From the NCBI GenBank assembly GCA_019448385.1, contig JAGTXO010000046.1, positions 242,319-306,318 of the forward strand: 64,000 nucleotides of DNA, given 5' to 3'. How positions within the stretch are numbered: position 1 is the stretch's first letter; the number at the start of each line of letters is the position of its first letter. The notes under the pieces were generated by a model. The model was given only the letters and a program-made list of their open reading frames with translations. It was not told the origin of the DNA and did no database searches. This DNA is from Diacronema lutheri. Lineage: Eukaryota > Haptophyta > Pavlovophyceae > Pavlovales > Pavlovaceae. The position numbers were made by a program, and so were the translations under genes. Of this stretch, positions 8,797-17,843 are shown in pieces.

Positions 8797-9999
8797 CTAC
8801 AACGTTACGGCCTTGGCGGCCGCCTTGTTTGCAAGCTGGCCGCATCCCGCGTCGATGTCGATGCCGCGCCGCACGCGCAGCGTCGCGGGGATGCCGTGGC
8901 GCGCGAGCTCGTCGATGAAGGCGTCGGCGGCGGAGCTTCCAACCGACGGCGCGCGGCCGCCAAAGCCAGCGGTCGGGTTGAGCGGGATGCAATTGACGTG
9001 GCACTTGAGCCCGCGCAGGAACCGGCCGAGCTCCGTCGCGCGCTCGACCGAGTCGTTCTCGCCAGCGATCAGCGCCCACTCGAAAGTGAGGCGTCGGTTC
9101 GTCTTCTCGTTGTAGTAACGGCACGCGTCGAGGAGCTCGGCCAGATTGTGCTTGCGATTGACGGGCATCAGCTTGGAACGCGCCTCGTCGTCGGCCACGT
9201 GCAGCGACACGGCGAGCTTCACCTCGAGATCCTCGTCCGCGAAGCGACGGATCATCGGCGCGATGCCGACGGTCGAGATGGTGATGTGCCGCGCGCCGAT
9301 CCCGAGCCGGCTGCGCAGCTGGCCGACGGCGTCGAGGACCGCGTCGTAGTTGCGGAAGGGCTCGCCCATGCCCATGAGCACGACGTTGGAAAGCCGCTCG
9401 CCCCGCGCGCGCAGCTCATTGGACACGCGCAGCGCCTGCTCGAAGATCTCGGAGGGGAGCAGGTCGCGCGAAAAGCCCATTTGCCCGGTTGCGCAGAACG
9501 AGCAGCGCATCGCGCAGCCGACCTGCGAGGAGATGCACGCAGTGCGCCGGCCGTCGGTGTATGGCATCATCACCGTCTCGATCTCGCGCCCGTCCGCCAA
9601 TCGCCACAGGTACTTGGCCGTGCCGTCGCGGCTGCGCTGTGACATCGCGAGCTGGAGCGAGCCGAGCCGCGCCTTGGCGCGCAGCTGCTCGCGCAGCGCG
9701 AGCGGGATGTTGAGCATCTGGTCAAAGTCGGAGACGCCCTTGACGAAAAGCCACTCGGACAGCTGCTTGGCGCGGAACGCGGGCTGGCCCCACTCTGCGA
9801 GCAGCGTGCGCAGCTCCGCGTCGCTGAGCGCGTAGAGGTCGGCGCGCCCGTCCCACACCTTCTCGGCCGGCGGTGCGACGCGCGCGGGCGGCGCCTGCGT
9901 CATCGATAGCGATCGTAGTGCTGCCTGCCGCGCCAGCCGACCCGGCCGCGCGGTGCTCAGCACCGCGCACACGAGCCGGGCCGCCGCCGCGGGCAGCAT
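8797..9999 (-). CDS. RlmN-type radical SAM rRNA/tRNA (adenine-C2)-methyltransferase, probably organellar
   Basis: 400-aa single-exon protein. Known role of the family: radical SAM methylation of C2 of A2503 in 23S rRNA and A37 in some tRNAs, through a methyl-cysteine intermediate. Seen here: the [4Fe-4S] motif CAMRCSFC within SSQVGCAMRCSFCATGQMGF, the SAM-binding stretch LMGMGEP, and the C-terminal RGIDIDAGCGQLANK containing the Cys that carries the methyl in RlmN. The start at 9999 gives MLPAAAARLVCAVLSTARPG..., an Arg-rich, acid-free leader before MTQAPP (alternative start 9903), so import into plastid or mitochondrion is likely. The length matches bacterial RlmN. It lies 198 bp downstream of the DUF3598-like gene on the same strand. 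No frame breaks. Confidence 0.93.
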   Translation of the reverse strand: MLPAAAARLVCAVLSTARPGRLARQAALRSLSMTQAPPARVAPPAEKVWDGRADLYALSDAELRTLLAEWGQPAFRAKQLSEWLFVKGVSDFDQMLNIPLALREQLRAKARLGSLQLAMSQRSRDGTAKYLWRLADGREIETVMMPYTDGRRTACISSQVGCAMRCSFCATGQMGFSRDLLPSEIFEQALRVSNELRARGERLSNVVLMGMGEPFRNYDAVLDAVGQLRSRLGIGARHITISTVGIAPMIRRFADEDLEVKLAVSLHVADDEARSKLMPVNRKHNLAELLDACRYYNEKTNRRLTFEWALIAGENDSVERATELGRFLRGLKCHVNCIPLNPTAGFGGRAPSVGSSAADAFIDELARHGIPATLRVRRGIDIDAGCGQLANKAAAKAVTL

Positions 10000-10196
10000 C
10001 CGGCCACCTCGGCGCACGTCGACTCCGAGCGGAGACGCGTCCGGCGTCCGACGCTCATGACTCAACTCTGTTAGTCGACGGACACGGTGTAGCCGTGTAG
10101 GTGAGCCGTGACTCTGACGGACGGGGCGTGCCAGAGAAGAACGGGCCGGTCGAGGGGGCGCAGCTCGCTCGCGCCTGTGCAGTGGCCCCCTCTCCA

Positions 10197-11258
10197 TCAG
10201 ACGCGCTCGTCCTCGTCGAGCCCCTCGCCGAGCTCGAGACGCTCGACGACGAACGCGCACGGCGACGGCAGCTCGGCGTGCTCGGCCGGCGGGGCCTCGA
10301 GCTCGAGGCGCGCGCGCAGCAAGAAGCGCCGCGCGGCACCAGTGTGCGCGTTGGTCACGTTGGCAGCGTCTGCTGCGCGCGCCGTGCGCACAGGCCGGTC
10401 CGCGCCGCGCCACACGGCCTCGAGCACAAGGCGGTGGTGATCGTCGAGGAGCGTCGGGCAAAGGGCCCGCGTTCCCACCTCCACCTCCCAGCACTGGCCG
10501 CCATCCGCCGTCCGGCCAAGCGCAGGCCAGCCCGCGAGCGGCGACGCGCCCGCCGGGCCGACAACAAGTTGCCGCACGGGCGCGCCCATCGTGCGATGCA
10601 CCCACCGGCGGCCACGCGACGCGCGCGCGTCGTAGCGCGCATGCCCGAGAGCGCGCGCGAGCTCGCGCTCCGCCGCGGCCGCGTCAAGCGGCCATCCGCC
10701 CAACCTCTCGCGCATCGCGACCAGCTTGCGCAGCGCGAGCGCCGGCTGGTGGCACGCCGGCGCGGTGAAGATGAAATTGACGCGCCGGCGCTCGGTCGCC
10801 GAGCGCACGCCGAGCTCGGCGGCGAAGAGAAGGCCGCCGCCGCCAGCCGGCCCAGCGGGCAGCGCACCGGTTCCGTACCACGCAAAGCCCGGGCCTGCGT
10901 AGCGGCCGCGGTTGTCCGCCGGGCCGAGGCCGCCAAAGTCGACGTCAGCGAAGCTGCCCGCCGCCTCGGCAGCGGCGATGGCCTCTGGGTTGAGCGTGGA
11001 GATGACAGCCGGGTCAAAATTGCGGTTCGTCTGCTCCATGCGCGCACCGACGACGCGGTTGCGCACGATCGCCAAGCGCGTCGACACTCGCTCGAGAGCG
11101 ACAAGCCCTACGTCCGCTCCGCCAGCCGCGGACGGACGCGCGAGCAGCGTCGTCCATGCGCCGCGCCAGTCGCCCGTGTGCTGCGCGAAGGCGCGCCACT
11201 GCTCAACCTGCGCGGCGGAGAGGGACGACAAGACGCGCGCGCACCCGACGCGCGGCAT
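10197..11258 (-). CDS. DUF3598-like (calycin-type) protein, function unknown
   Basis: 353-aa intact ORF starting MPRVGCARVLSSLSAAQVEQ. The opening W-x2-F-x3-TGDWRGAWTTL resembles the start of DUF3598 proteins of cyanobacteria and algae (lipocalin-like barrels, N-terminal (W/F)xxFxxxxGxWxGxWTxY). The later NFDPAVISTLNPE, GRYAGPGFAWYGTGALP and ERRRVNFIFT segments could be barrel strands. A Gly-rich stretch interrupts the middle. Function in the family is unknown. The start was chosen as the first Met before the conserved block; no upstream Met lies close by. It is divergent from the kinase gene with 162 bp between start codons, suggesting a shared promoter region. The family name is from memory of its pattern, so moderate confidence only. 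Confidence 0.6.
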   Translation of the reverse strand: MPRVGCARVLSSLSAAQVEQWRAFAQHTGDWRGAWTTLLARPSAAGGADVGLVALERVSTRLAIVRNRVVGARMEQTNRNFDPAVISTLNPEAIAAAEAAGSFADVDFGGLGPADNRGRYAGPGFAWYGTGALPAGPAGGGGLLFAAELGVRSATERRRVNFIFTAPACHQPALALRKLVAMRERLGGWPLDAAAAERELARALGHARYDARASRGRRWVHRTMGAPVRQLVVGPAGASPLAGWPALGRTADGGQCWEVEVGTRALCPTLLDDHHRLVLEAVWRGADRPVRTARAADAANVTNAHTGAARRFLLRARLELEAPPAEHAELPSPCAFVVERLELGEGLDEDERV

Positions 11259-11390
11259 CGGCGATCGTCGCAGGCGGGACACGCCGCCGCGCAAGGTCGT
11301 CCCGCTGCCCGCGGGTCGAGGCGTCACCGCATCACGGGCGTGACAGCGAGCGCGCCCGCGAACTTTTGTCTGCTGCTCGGAGCGCGCTAC

Positions 11391-11396
11391 TATAAA
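11391..11396 (+). promoter_or_regulatory. TATAAA box-like sequence upstream of the kinase gene
   Basis: TATAAA stands out in GC-rich surroundings. It lies only 25 bp from the ATG, so it may be part of the inserted retroelement tail context rather than a working TATA box. Confidence 0.25.
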
Positions 11397-11418
11397 TACT
11401 AACGACGCTTCCGACGGG
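11395..11418 (-). mobile_element. 24-bp retroelement tail fragment in the kinase 5' leader
   Basis: Read on the minus strand, CCCGTCGGAAGCGTCGTTAGTATT is identical to 31925-31948. It ends 2 nt before the ATG at 11421. Confidence 0.7.
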
Positions 11419-11420
11419 TA

Positions 11421-13297
11421 ATGTCGTCGACCCAGCGCGACAACGAGCACGACCCGTCGTTCCGTCGGACGTTGCGCGTCGTCGCGTCCGTCGCCGCGCA
11501 GCGCGCCTTCCCCGGCCGCGTCATGTACGGCGGCCACCCAATCGATGGCGCCTACTTGTTCGCCTTCCGCGAGGGCGACGCGCCGACCGAGGCTGAAGGC
11601 AAGCTGCTCGAGGCGGCGATGCTCGAGCTGATCGAGGCGGACGCGGAGCTGACGCTCAGGGCGCTGCCGTACGCCGATGCCATCGCCTACTTTGTCGCGC
11701 ATGACATGGACGCCTCTGCGTCGCTGCTCCGCTCGCGCGTGCGCGGCACGGTCCAGTGCGTCGACGTGCGCGGCATGCTGCGCCTCTCGCTCTTCCCGCT
11801 GCTGGCGAGCGCCGGGCTGCTCGCCGCGGCGCGGCCATGGGTGCATGTCGCGCGCGAGGGCCTGCTTGTCGTCTACCACCCCGCGCCGTTCGTGCCGTCG
11901 CCAACGCTGCTCGCGTCGTTCACCGACCACCGCGCGTGGGGCCGCGTGCACGGCGCGCAGACGCTCGGCGCGCTCAATGCGCTCAAGGGGGTCGGGCGCG
12001 AGGTGGTCGACTTCAACCTGCACGCCGAGTTCCGCCAGGAGGCCAAGCTCGCAGCCATCGCCGAGGCCATTCGCGCGCGCAACGAGGCGGCCGAGTCCGC
12101 GTCGCACGCCGTCGGCGTGATCTGCATCGCCGGCCCCACCTCGTCGGGCAAGACGACGTTCGCGACCAAACTGGCGATGTACCTCTCGAATTTCGGGTAC
12201 CACGCGGTGGCGCTCAGCGTCGACCATTACTACCTCCCGCTCGACCGCCAGCCGCAATATCAGCTTCGCTCCGACCGCTCCGACGTGGACTACGATTCGA
12301 TCGACGCTATGGACGTCGTGCTCGTCAACGAGCACGTCAACGCGCTGCTCGCGGGTGAGGAAGTGATGACGCCCGTGTACAACATGAAGACGGGCTACCG
12401 CGACGAGCCGGGCAAGGCCTTCAAGCTGCCGCCGACGGGCAAGGCCATTCTCGTGCGTGCGGCGGCACGCGCGGAAGCGATACAACGCACGCACCTGGCC
12501 CCACGCGTGGCGCGCGCGCGCGTGCGTCGTGCGGGCACGCGCGTGGCAGGTGCTCGAGGGCATCCACTCACTCAACCCAGCGTACACCTCGATGGTCTCC
12601 GCCGAGCGCCTCTTCCGTATATACATCTCCCCCCTCTCCGCGCTGCAGCTCGACGAGGCGAACACGATGCGCACGACGGACCACCGACTGCTCCGGCGCA
12701 TGTGCCGCGACTTCCTCTTCCGCGGGTACCCGGCGAGCCGCACACTTGCCGTGTGGGACAAGGTGCGTGTCGGCGAGCATCGCTGGATCTTCCCGCACCA
12801 GGATGGCGTCGACTTCGTCATGAACTCAGCGATGGAGTACGAGCTCAGGGTGGGCGCTGCTGCGCGCCCGCACGCGCGCCGCCACGCAGAGGGGCGCCGC
12901 GCCGCGCCGCGCGCGCGGCGCCGCGCGCGCGCGCGCCGCTCCGCTCACCGCGCTTCGCGCGTGGCGCGTGCGCCGGTCCGCCGCCGAATGCCTCTCTGGT
13001 TTGGGGGCCGCGCGGCAGGTGCTCAAGGTATACGCCGAGCCGCTGCTCTCCGCCGTCGAGCCGCACGAGCCGACGTTTGGCAAGGCGCGCGAGCTGCTCG
13101 AATTGCTCGCGCTTGTCAACGCCGCCAGCTCGTCGACGGTGCGGCCGCCCCGCGCCGTGCCGCGCCGCGCCGCGTGCATCGCCTTCGAACGTTGACGCGT
13201 CGCTCACCGCGCGCCACGGCGCGGCCCATGCGCGGCAGGTGCCGTCCACTTCGCTCCTCCGCGAATTCATTGGCGATGGCGCATTCGACTGTCACTA

Positions 13298-13298
<1 letters not shown>
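11421..13298 (+). CDS. Uridine kinase-family nucleoside kinase with ThrRS-like N-terminal domain, four exons
   Basis: Exons 11421-12452, 12550-12849, 13019-13138 and 13239-13298 give 503 aa. The N-terminal part (RVMYGGHPIDGAYLF, ELIEADAELTLRALPYADAI, VRGTVQCVDVRG) matches the threonyl-tRNA-synthetase-like region that precedes the kinase in some bacterial and algal nucleoside kinases. The kinase part has the P-loop GPTSSGKTTF, SVDHYYLP, VLEGIHSLNP, RIYISPLSALQLDE, TTDHRLLRRMCRDFLFRGYPA and VPSTSLLREFIGDGAFDCH. Known role: phosphorylation of uridine or cytidine with ATP or GTP; the substrate here is inferred. The introns (97, 169 and 100 nt) are all phase 0, start GTG and end CAG before an exon beginning GTG. 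Introns 2 and 3 share CGCTCACCGCGC, a likely branch-point region. A poly-G tract begins 2 nt after the stop. Confidence 0.9.

Positions 13299-13299
<1 letters not shown>

Positions 13300-13352
<53 letters not shown>
13300..13352. repeat. Poly-G tract, 53 nt
   Basis: Begins 2 nt after the stop of the kinase gene, so it would be the first part of its 3' UTR. A second run of 16 G lies at 13436-13451. Confidence 0.9.
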
Positions 13353-13353
<1 letters not shown>

Positions 13354-13554
13354 GAGAGAGAAAGCCCGGCGCGAATTGAAGAGCGGCTTAAGTTGAGCTT
13401 GGCTTTCAAAAAGCCCTGCTGAAGGTTTTTAGCTTGGGGGGGGGGGGGGGGAGAGGGAGGGTACACTCAGCAAACACGAGAAGCAGTGCATTACGCTTGG
13501 ACGCAGCCTCGCGCCATCCGTCAGAGCACGAGGCCGCCAGTCGGCCTCCGTTCC

Positions 13555-14099
13555 TCACGGACGCGGCATGCGCGCGCTGCCACGCGTTGTGTGGCGCAGC
13601 TCGGGCTTCTCCGCCGCGGGCATCGCAACGTGCGGCGTGGCATGCACGAGGCCCTCGCCCTCGACCGTCACGTTTGGCATCGCCTCAAGTTGTGAAGCAT
13701 ACTCTGGCGGCATGCTTGCAGAGAAACCGCGGACGACAGTTGTGAAGCGGCGGTGGATCGAGCCGCCGCGCGACACAATCTCCGCGCCAATCGTGTCCAT
13801 TTGGGCGTCCGATACCTCGGGCTCAAAGATCACAAGGTACCGGCCCACCTGCGCGGCATGACGATGGCGAGGCGCGGCGCAGGCGCGGGCGTCAGCGCGC
13901 TGCGCCGCGCGACCGCCTGGCGGCTGAGCGCCCTGCGGTGCCGCCGCCCATCGGACCGCGGGCGACGCGAGCGCTGAGCGACGGCGCGGCGCGAGAGCCA
14001 CCCGCCGAGCGAAGCTGCGCGCCGCACGAGGCTTTGGGCAGTGACCTCCGCGCTGGCGCCCGCGACGAGCGCCGCGAGCATAAGCCTGGCCAACGCCAT
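13555..14099 (-). CDS. Secreted inhibitor I9 (subtilisin-propeptide-like) protein, two exons
   Basis: Exon 1 (14028-14099) encodes a signal peptide, MALARLMLAALVAGASAEVT. The 179-nt intron (13849-14027) begins GTGCGG and ends GCGCAG. Exon 2 (13555-13848) encodes GRYLVIFEPEVSDAQMDTIG, RGGSIHRRFTTVVRGFSASM and EAMPNVTVEGEGLVHA, the fold pattern of the peptidase inhibitor I9 domain. The spliced product is 121 aa with no protease catalytic domain. In the family, I9 is usually the propeptide chaperone of subtilases, and stand-alone forms inhibit them. I infer a secreted or vacuolar protease inhibitor. It is convergent with the kinase gene. The splice junction restores phase 0 and again places GTG on both sides of the intron. 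Confidence 0.75.
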
Positions 14100-14149
14100 G
14101 GGGGCAGACGGAAAAAGTGGGCAGTTGAGTCGGATTTATATTTTATATC

Positions 14150-14344
14150 CTAACGACGCTTACAGGCGGGTCAGCAGGAGGGGCGCGCACGGGGCCGAGG
14201 CTGGACAAACGGAGCGAGCGAAAGGGCGCACGCAACATCAGGCCGAAATCAGGGCGTCGACCCTGTGCACGCCGGCAGCGGGAACGGCCGGGACGGCAAG
14301 GACGTGGCAGGACGCGTCATGGGCGGACACCCACACACGCCAAA
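14150..14344 (-). mobile_element. Retroelement 3' end, copy 1 of 2 in tandem
   Basis: Nearly identical to 14345-14524 and to 5665-5870. On the minus strand it ends TGTAAGCGTCGTTAG at 14150, next to an AT-rich target (ATATAAAATATAAAT). The second copy's tail begins at its upstream edge, so that copy inserted into this one. Confidence 0.8.
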
Positions 14345-15766
14345 CTAACGACGCTTACAGGCGGGTCAGCAGGAGGGGCGCGCACGGGGCCGAGGCTGGA
14401 CAAACGGAGCGAGCGAAAGGGCGCACGCAACATCAGGCCGAAATCAGGGCGTCGACCCTGTGCACGCCGGCAGCGGGAACGGCCGGGACGGCAAGGCCGT
14501 GGCAGGACGCGACACCCACACACGCCTAGCCACCCCTCGCCGGCCCCCGCCGGCCGCCGCCGCCGTCGCCGCGCCGGAAGCAGAGGCCGTCCACACCGCC
14601 GCAGGCGTCCACATCCGCCTGGACGCCGTGAGCCGCGTGGCGGTGTGGCGGCGCCTGCCCGCGCGCCATCTGCGCGCGCGCGAGCAGGAGCTGCGCGTGC
14701 CCACGCACGACGCACGCGGCGAGCTGGAGGCGCATGTGCCGCTCGAGGGCCGCGCGGGCGACGTCGCGCGAGGGCGCGCCCATGCGCGCCATCCACGCGT
14801 CCGCGCCCATGTGCGAGGAGGTGGCGAGCAGGTCGGCGAGGCCGGCCGACCACTCGCCGAACGAGCCGAAGACCAGCGCGCGGATCGGCGGGAAAGAGTT
14901 GAGGCGCGCCTGCATCGGGCCCACCTGGCCAGGCTGCACGCCGAAGAGCTCCTCGTCGAGCTGGGCGCACGCGCGCCGCCGCTCGCCGCCGACGGCCGCC
15001 GCCCGCCGCTCAGCGGCCTGGCAGCGGCGCGTGTCCGACTGGCCGTAGCGCGTGGGGCAGTACGAGATCGACTTGAGCTCGCACAGTGTCTGCACGAGCT
15101 GAGGGGCCGAGCCCGCACCGTTGAGCACGACGACGAGATCGACGGTGGGCACGCGCCGACGCCGCAGGGCCGCGCGCCCGGCCGGCGTCACGCCGGCGAG
15201 CACGGAGCCAAAGATGTCCGCGTCCTCGCGCCGCGCGTAGGTCCCGGCGTATCCGCGAGCCAGCGAGGCGAGCAGGTTGAGAGCGGGGTCGTGGCGAAGC
15301 TTCGCGACGTGGTCGTGGGCGACGCCCGGTGCCGCCGCGAGCGCGTCGCCGAACGCATCGACCGGGATCGGGCGCTGGCTGCCGCTGCGCGCGAGGCGCG
15401 CGCCCGCCGCCGCGAGCTGCGCGCACACGGGGCTCGGCAGACCCAAGTAGCGCGCAACCGCCTCGGCCCACTCCGCCGGCGAGAAAGCGGCATAAGCTCG
15501 CGGCAGTGCCTCGAGGAAGAGGCCGCTCTCTTCGCCGAGGCCAAACCAGAGGCCGCGTGGGCGCGAGCCCGGCGGCATGGCGGCGTGCTCAGCGTTGAGC
15601 ATGTCGAAGCGGCAGCGCTCGCGGTCGCCAGTGATGTCGGCCAAGAGGCTGGGCCGGCGTCCGGCGGCGGGAGCGGCGGGCGCGACGGAGCCGGGCGGCA
15701 GGCGGAGGACGCGCACTTCCGTGTCGCCCTGGCCGCCGCCGAGCTCGGCCTGCATGGCGTGCCAGG
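14345..15766 (-). mobile_element. 5'-truncated retroelement: C-terminal nuclease-like domain plus 3' UTR
   Basis: The coding part (about 15766 down to the stop at 14526) is one open frame and aligns block by block with the RT element ORF at 35.2-36.4 kb: TEVRVLRLPPGSVAPAAP, ITGDRERCRFDMLNAEHAAM, AAAPGVAHDHVAKLRHDPAL, DADIFGSVLAGVTPAGRAAL, RRRVPTVDLVVVL, LCELKSISYCPTRY, GSFGEWSAGLADLL and SSHMGADAWMARMGAPSR. The D (in VPTVD) and ELK are separated by 19 residues, against 12 in the 35-kb copy. The pair is consistent with a PD-(D/E)xK nuclease core. The reverse-transcriptase half is missing. The upstream edge abuts the truncated copia element. The 3' UTR carries the family tail. Confidence 0.85.
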
Positions 15767-17532
15767 CGTGGTGCACATGGACGTGGTCACGTTGCGGCAA
15801 CTCGATCTGCCGGCCGGAGTCGATGGCCGACGGCTCGGGATGATGTACGGGGTGGTCTTTGTGGACGACTTCTCCCGCCTGAAGCGAGTCTACTTCTGCA
15901 AGGGCAAGGATGCGGTGCCAAAGCTGGTTCGCCTTTTCTTGCTTGAGATGGGCTCGCACTCGATGTACGGGTCGCACTTCGTTTTGCGCGACGGCTTTCG
16001 GCAGCTGCGCATTCACACCGATGGGGGCAAGGAGCTGAACTCCGCGGCGATGGAAGCGCTGCTGCTCGAGTTCGGGCTGAGCGCGAACGTGACGAGCTCG
16101 CCACACACGCCTGCGTCGAACGGCGTGGCGGAGCGTGCGATCCAGACGCTGCTGCGCGACACGGTCGCGCTTCTGGCCATGAGTGGGCTGTCGAGCCGGC
16201 ATTGGCACTGGGCGATGCGACACGCGTGTTCTGCGCGCAATAAGCTTGCTTCGCAGCGTGTCGATGCCGATGGCGCGGGTTTTGTCTCGCCGCACGAGCT
16301 GTTCTTTGGCAGGCGACCGGACTTGCAGCACATGGTCGCGTTCGGCTCGCCGTGCAGGGTGCTGCTGCTCGGGCCCGACCGCCTGCGCGAGGGCAAAACC
16401 GGTCTGCCTTCGCAGCGCGGGAATATCCTCGGATACGGCGGCGATGGCGTGCAGATAGATGGCACGCTGCGGCTGATACTGGGCTACGTCGTGCTGCTGC
16501 GCTCGGGCAAGATCGTTTACTCGCGCCATGTGGAGATCGATGAGCGTCCGCTGGTCGAGGGGGGGCATACTCCGTTTGAGAATGCAACCAGCGCACCGCT
16601 CGACACCGACGACGACGATGACTACGACGCCGCAGCTGCTCGCGACGATGACGCCAGCGCGCTGCGCGAGGAAGACGATGACGAAGACGCCGACGCAGCT
16701 GCTAGCGATGATGAGCAGCAGGCGGCGGAGCACCAGACGGACGATGAGAGCGACATCGCCCAGGAGGAGATGCATCTGCAGCACGATCCGATGCGCCGGG
16801 ACCGAGCGTCGCGCTCGAAGTCGGCACATGCACAAGTGCGTGCAGCGTCGATGGCAGCGAAGACCGTCGTCACGCCGCGCAGTTACGCCGAGGCGATGCG
16901 ACAGCCTGAGGCGAAGCTGTGGAAGGAGTCGATGGAGGAGCATCTGCGCGGGCATGAGGTGCTCGATTCGTTTGTGGAGACGATCGTTCCAACCCGTCGG
17001 CGTGTGATCCCCACGATGTGGGTCTACGCGCTGAAGACGAACCCGGACGGCGAGATCGTGAGGTACAAGAGCCGGTTCGTGGTCAAGGGCTTCATGCAGC
17101 GCCCGGGGATCGACTACGACCAAGTGTTCTCGCCAACCATCCGCAGTGAGCAGATCAGGATGATGATCGCGATCGGAGCGCAACAGACGGGCGTGCAGCT
17201 CCGATTGCACGGAGGACGACGTGTTTCAATCATGTGCAAGGCCGACGTGACGAACGCCTACCTCACCGCACCGCTGCCCGAGGACGAAGAGGTCCTGTTC
17301 GAGCTGCCCGAGGGCTATGTGCCGAAGTTGCGTGCGCCGGACGGACACAAAGTCGTCGCGCGCAGCGTCAAGGCGCAGCAGGGGCTCAAGCAGTCGGGCC
17401 GCGTGTGGAACAAGCACCAGCACAATTGCCTGATCGAGCAGGGGTTCGTTCAGTGCGAGGTGGCGCCGTGCATCTACGTGAAGGGGATCGCGGGCGGTCA
17501 CATTCTGTGCGGCATCTTTGTCGATGACCTGC
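15767..17532 (+). mobile_element. Ty1/copia element A, 5'-truncated: integrase and reverse transcriptase part
   Basis: Starts abruptly inside the integrase core (VHMDVVTL), so the 5' LTR, gag, protease and zinc-binding domain are missing. Seen: the integrase DDE residues in HMDVVT, IHTDGGKELNS and SNGVAERAIQ; an acidic spacer (TDDDDDYDAAAARDDDAS); and the copia RT motifs WVYALKTNPDGEIVRYKSRFV, MCKADVTNAYLTAPL and GIFVDDL. The reading frame is intact up to the nested insertion, and coding resumes in register at 22374. The left edge lies directly against the retroelement fragment at about 15766. Encodes the polyprotein for cDNA synthesis and integration, now inactive. Confidence 0.93.
17528..17532 (+). 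repeat. Target-site duplication CCTGC, left
   Basis: CCTGC is repeated at 22374-22378. Removing the nested element and one copy restores the frame of element A (DDLLLVNVS). Confidence 0.93.
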
Positions 17533-17792
17533 TGCTAGACTTCCCGATCAACTTGTCGACGCAGTAGCTCACTCCGACTCCCTGTCCCCGATGGGCGGAC
17601 CAGGCGAGTCGAGCGCCACCTAGTGCTCGGCCTGGCCGAGCGCGGTCTTCGTTTCTTTCCGTCTTCGTTCAGACACCGAATCGCCCAAAAGGCGCGAGCG
17701 AAACGTTTCGCTGGCCACCAGTGGGATCCGTCGTGTGTGTCACACGGACATGCTGTCACACTCACACATGCAGCACAGACACAATGCCAACA
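17533..17792 (-). repeat. 3' LTR of element B
   Basis: In plus orientation TGCTAGACTTCC...AATGCCAACA; on the element strand TGTTGGCATTG...AAGTCTAGCA. Identical to the 5' LTR. Confidence 0.95.
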
Positions 17793-17801
17793 CCCCCCCT
17801 C
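17793..17801 (-). other. Polypurine tract of element B
   Basis: On the element strand GAGGGGGGG lies immediately before the TGTTGG start of the 3' LTR, the expected primer site for plus-strand DNA synthesis. Element A has the same tract at 23354-23362. Confidence 0.8.
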
Positions 17802-17843
17802 GACGCGCACCGTGCGTGCAGCGCGCGCGCGCGCAGAACGCAC

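Noticed and set aside
10197-12821. An 874-codon minus-strand frame spanning the kinase gene
   Set aside because: Only the part below 11258 looks like protein. The rest is the antisense shadow of the kinase exons and shows their GC-biased composition.
14460-15766. Plus-strand open frame leading into copia element A
   Set aside because: It is the antisense of the retroelement fragment. Copia homology begins only at about 15767.
14526-17210. An 894-codon minus-strand frame across the copia element
   Set aside because: It is real (retroelement C-terminal domain) only up to about 15766. The remainder is antisense to the integrase and RT.
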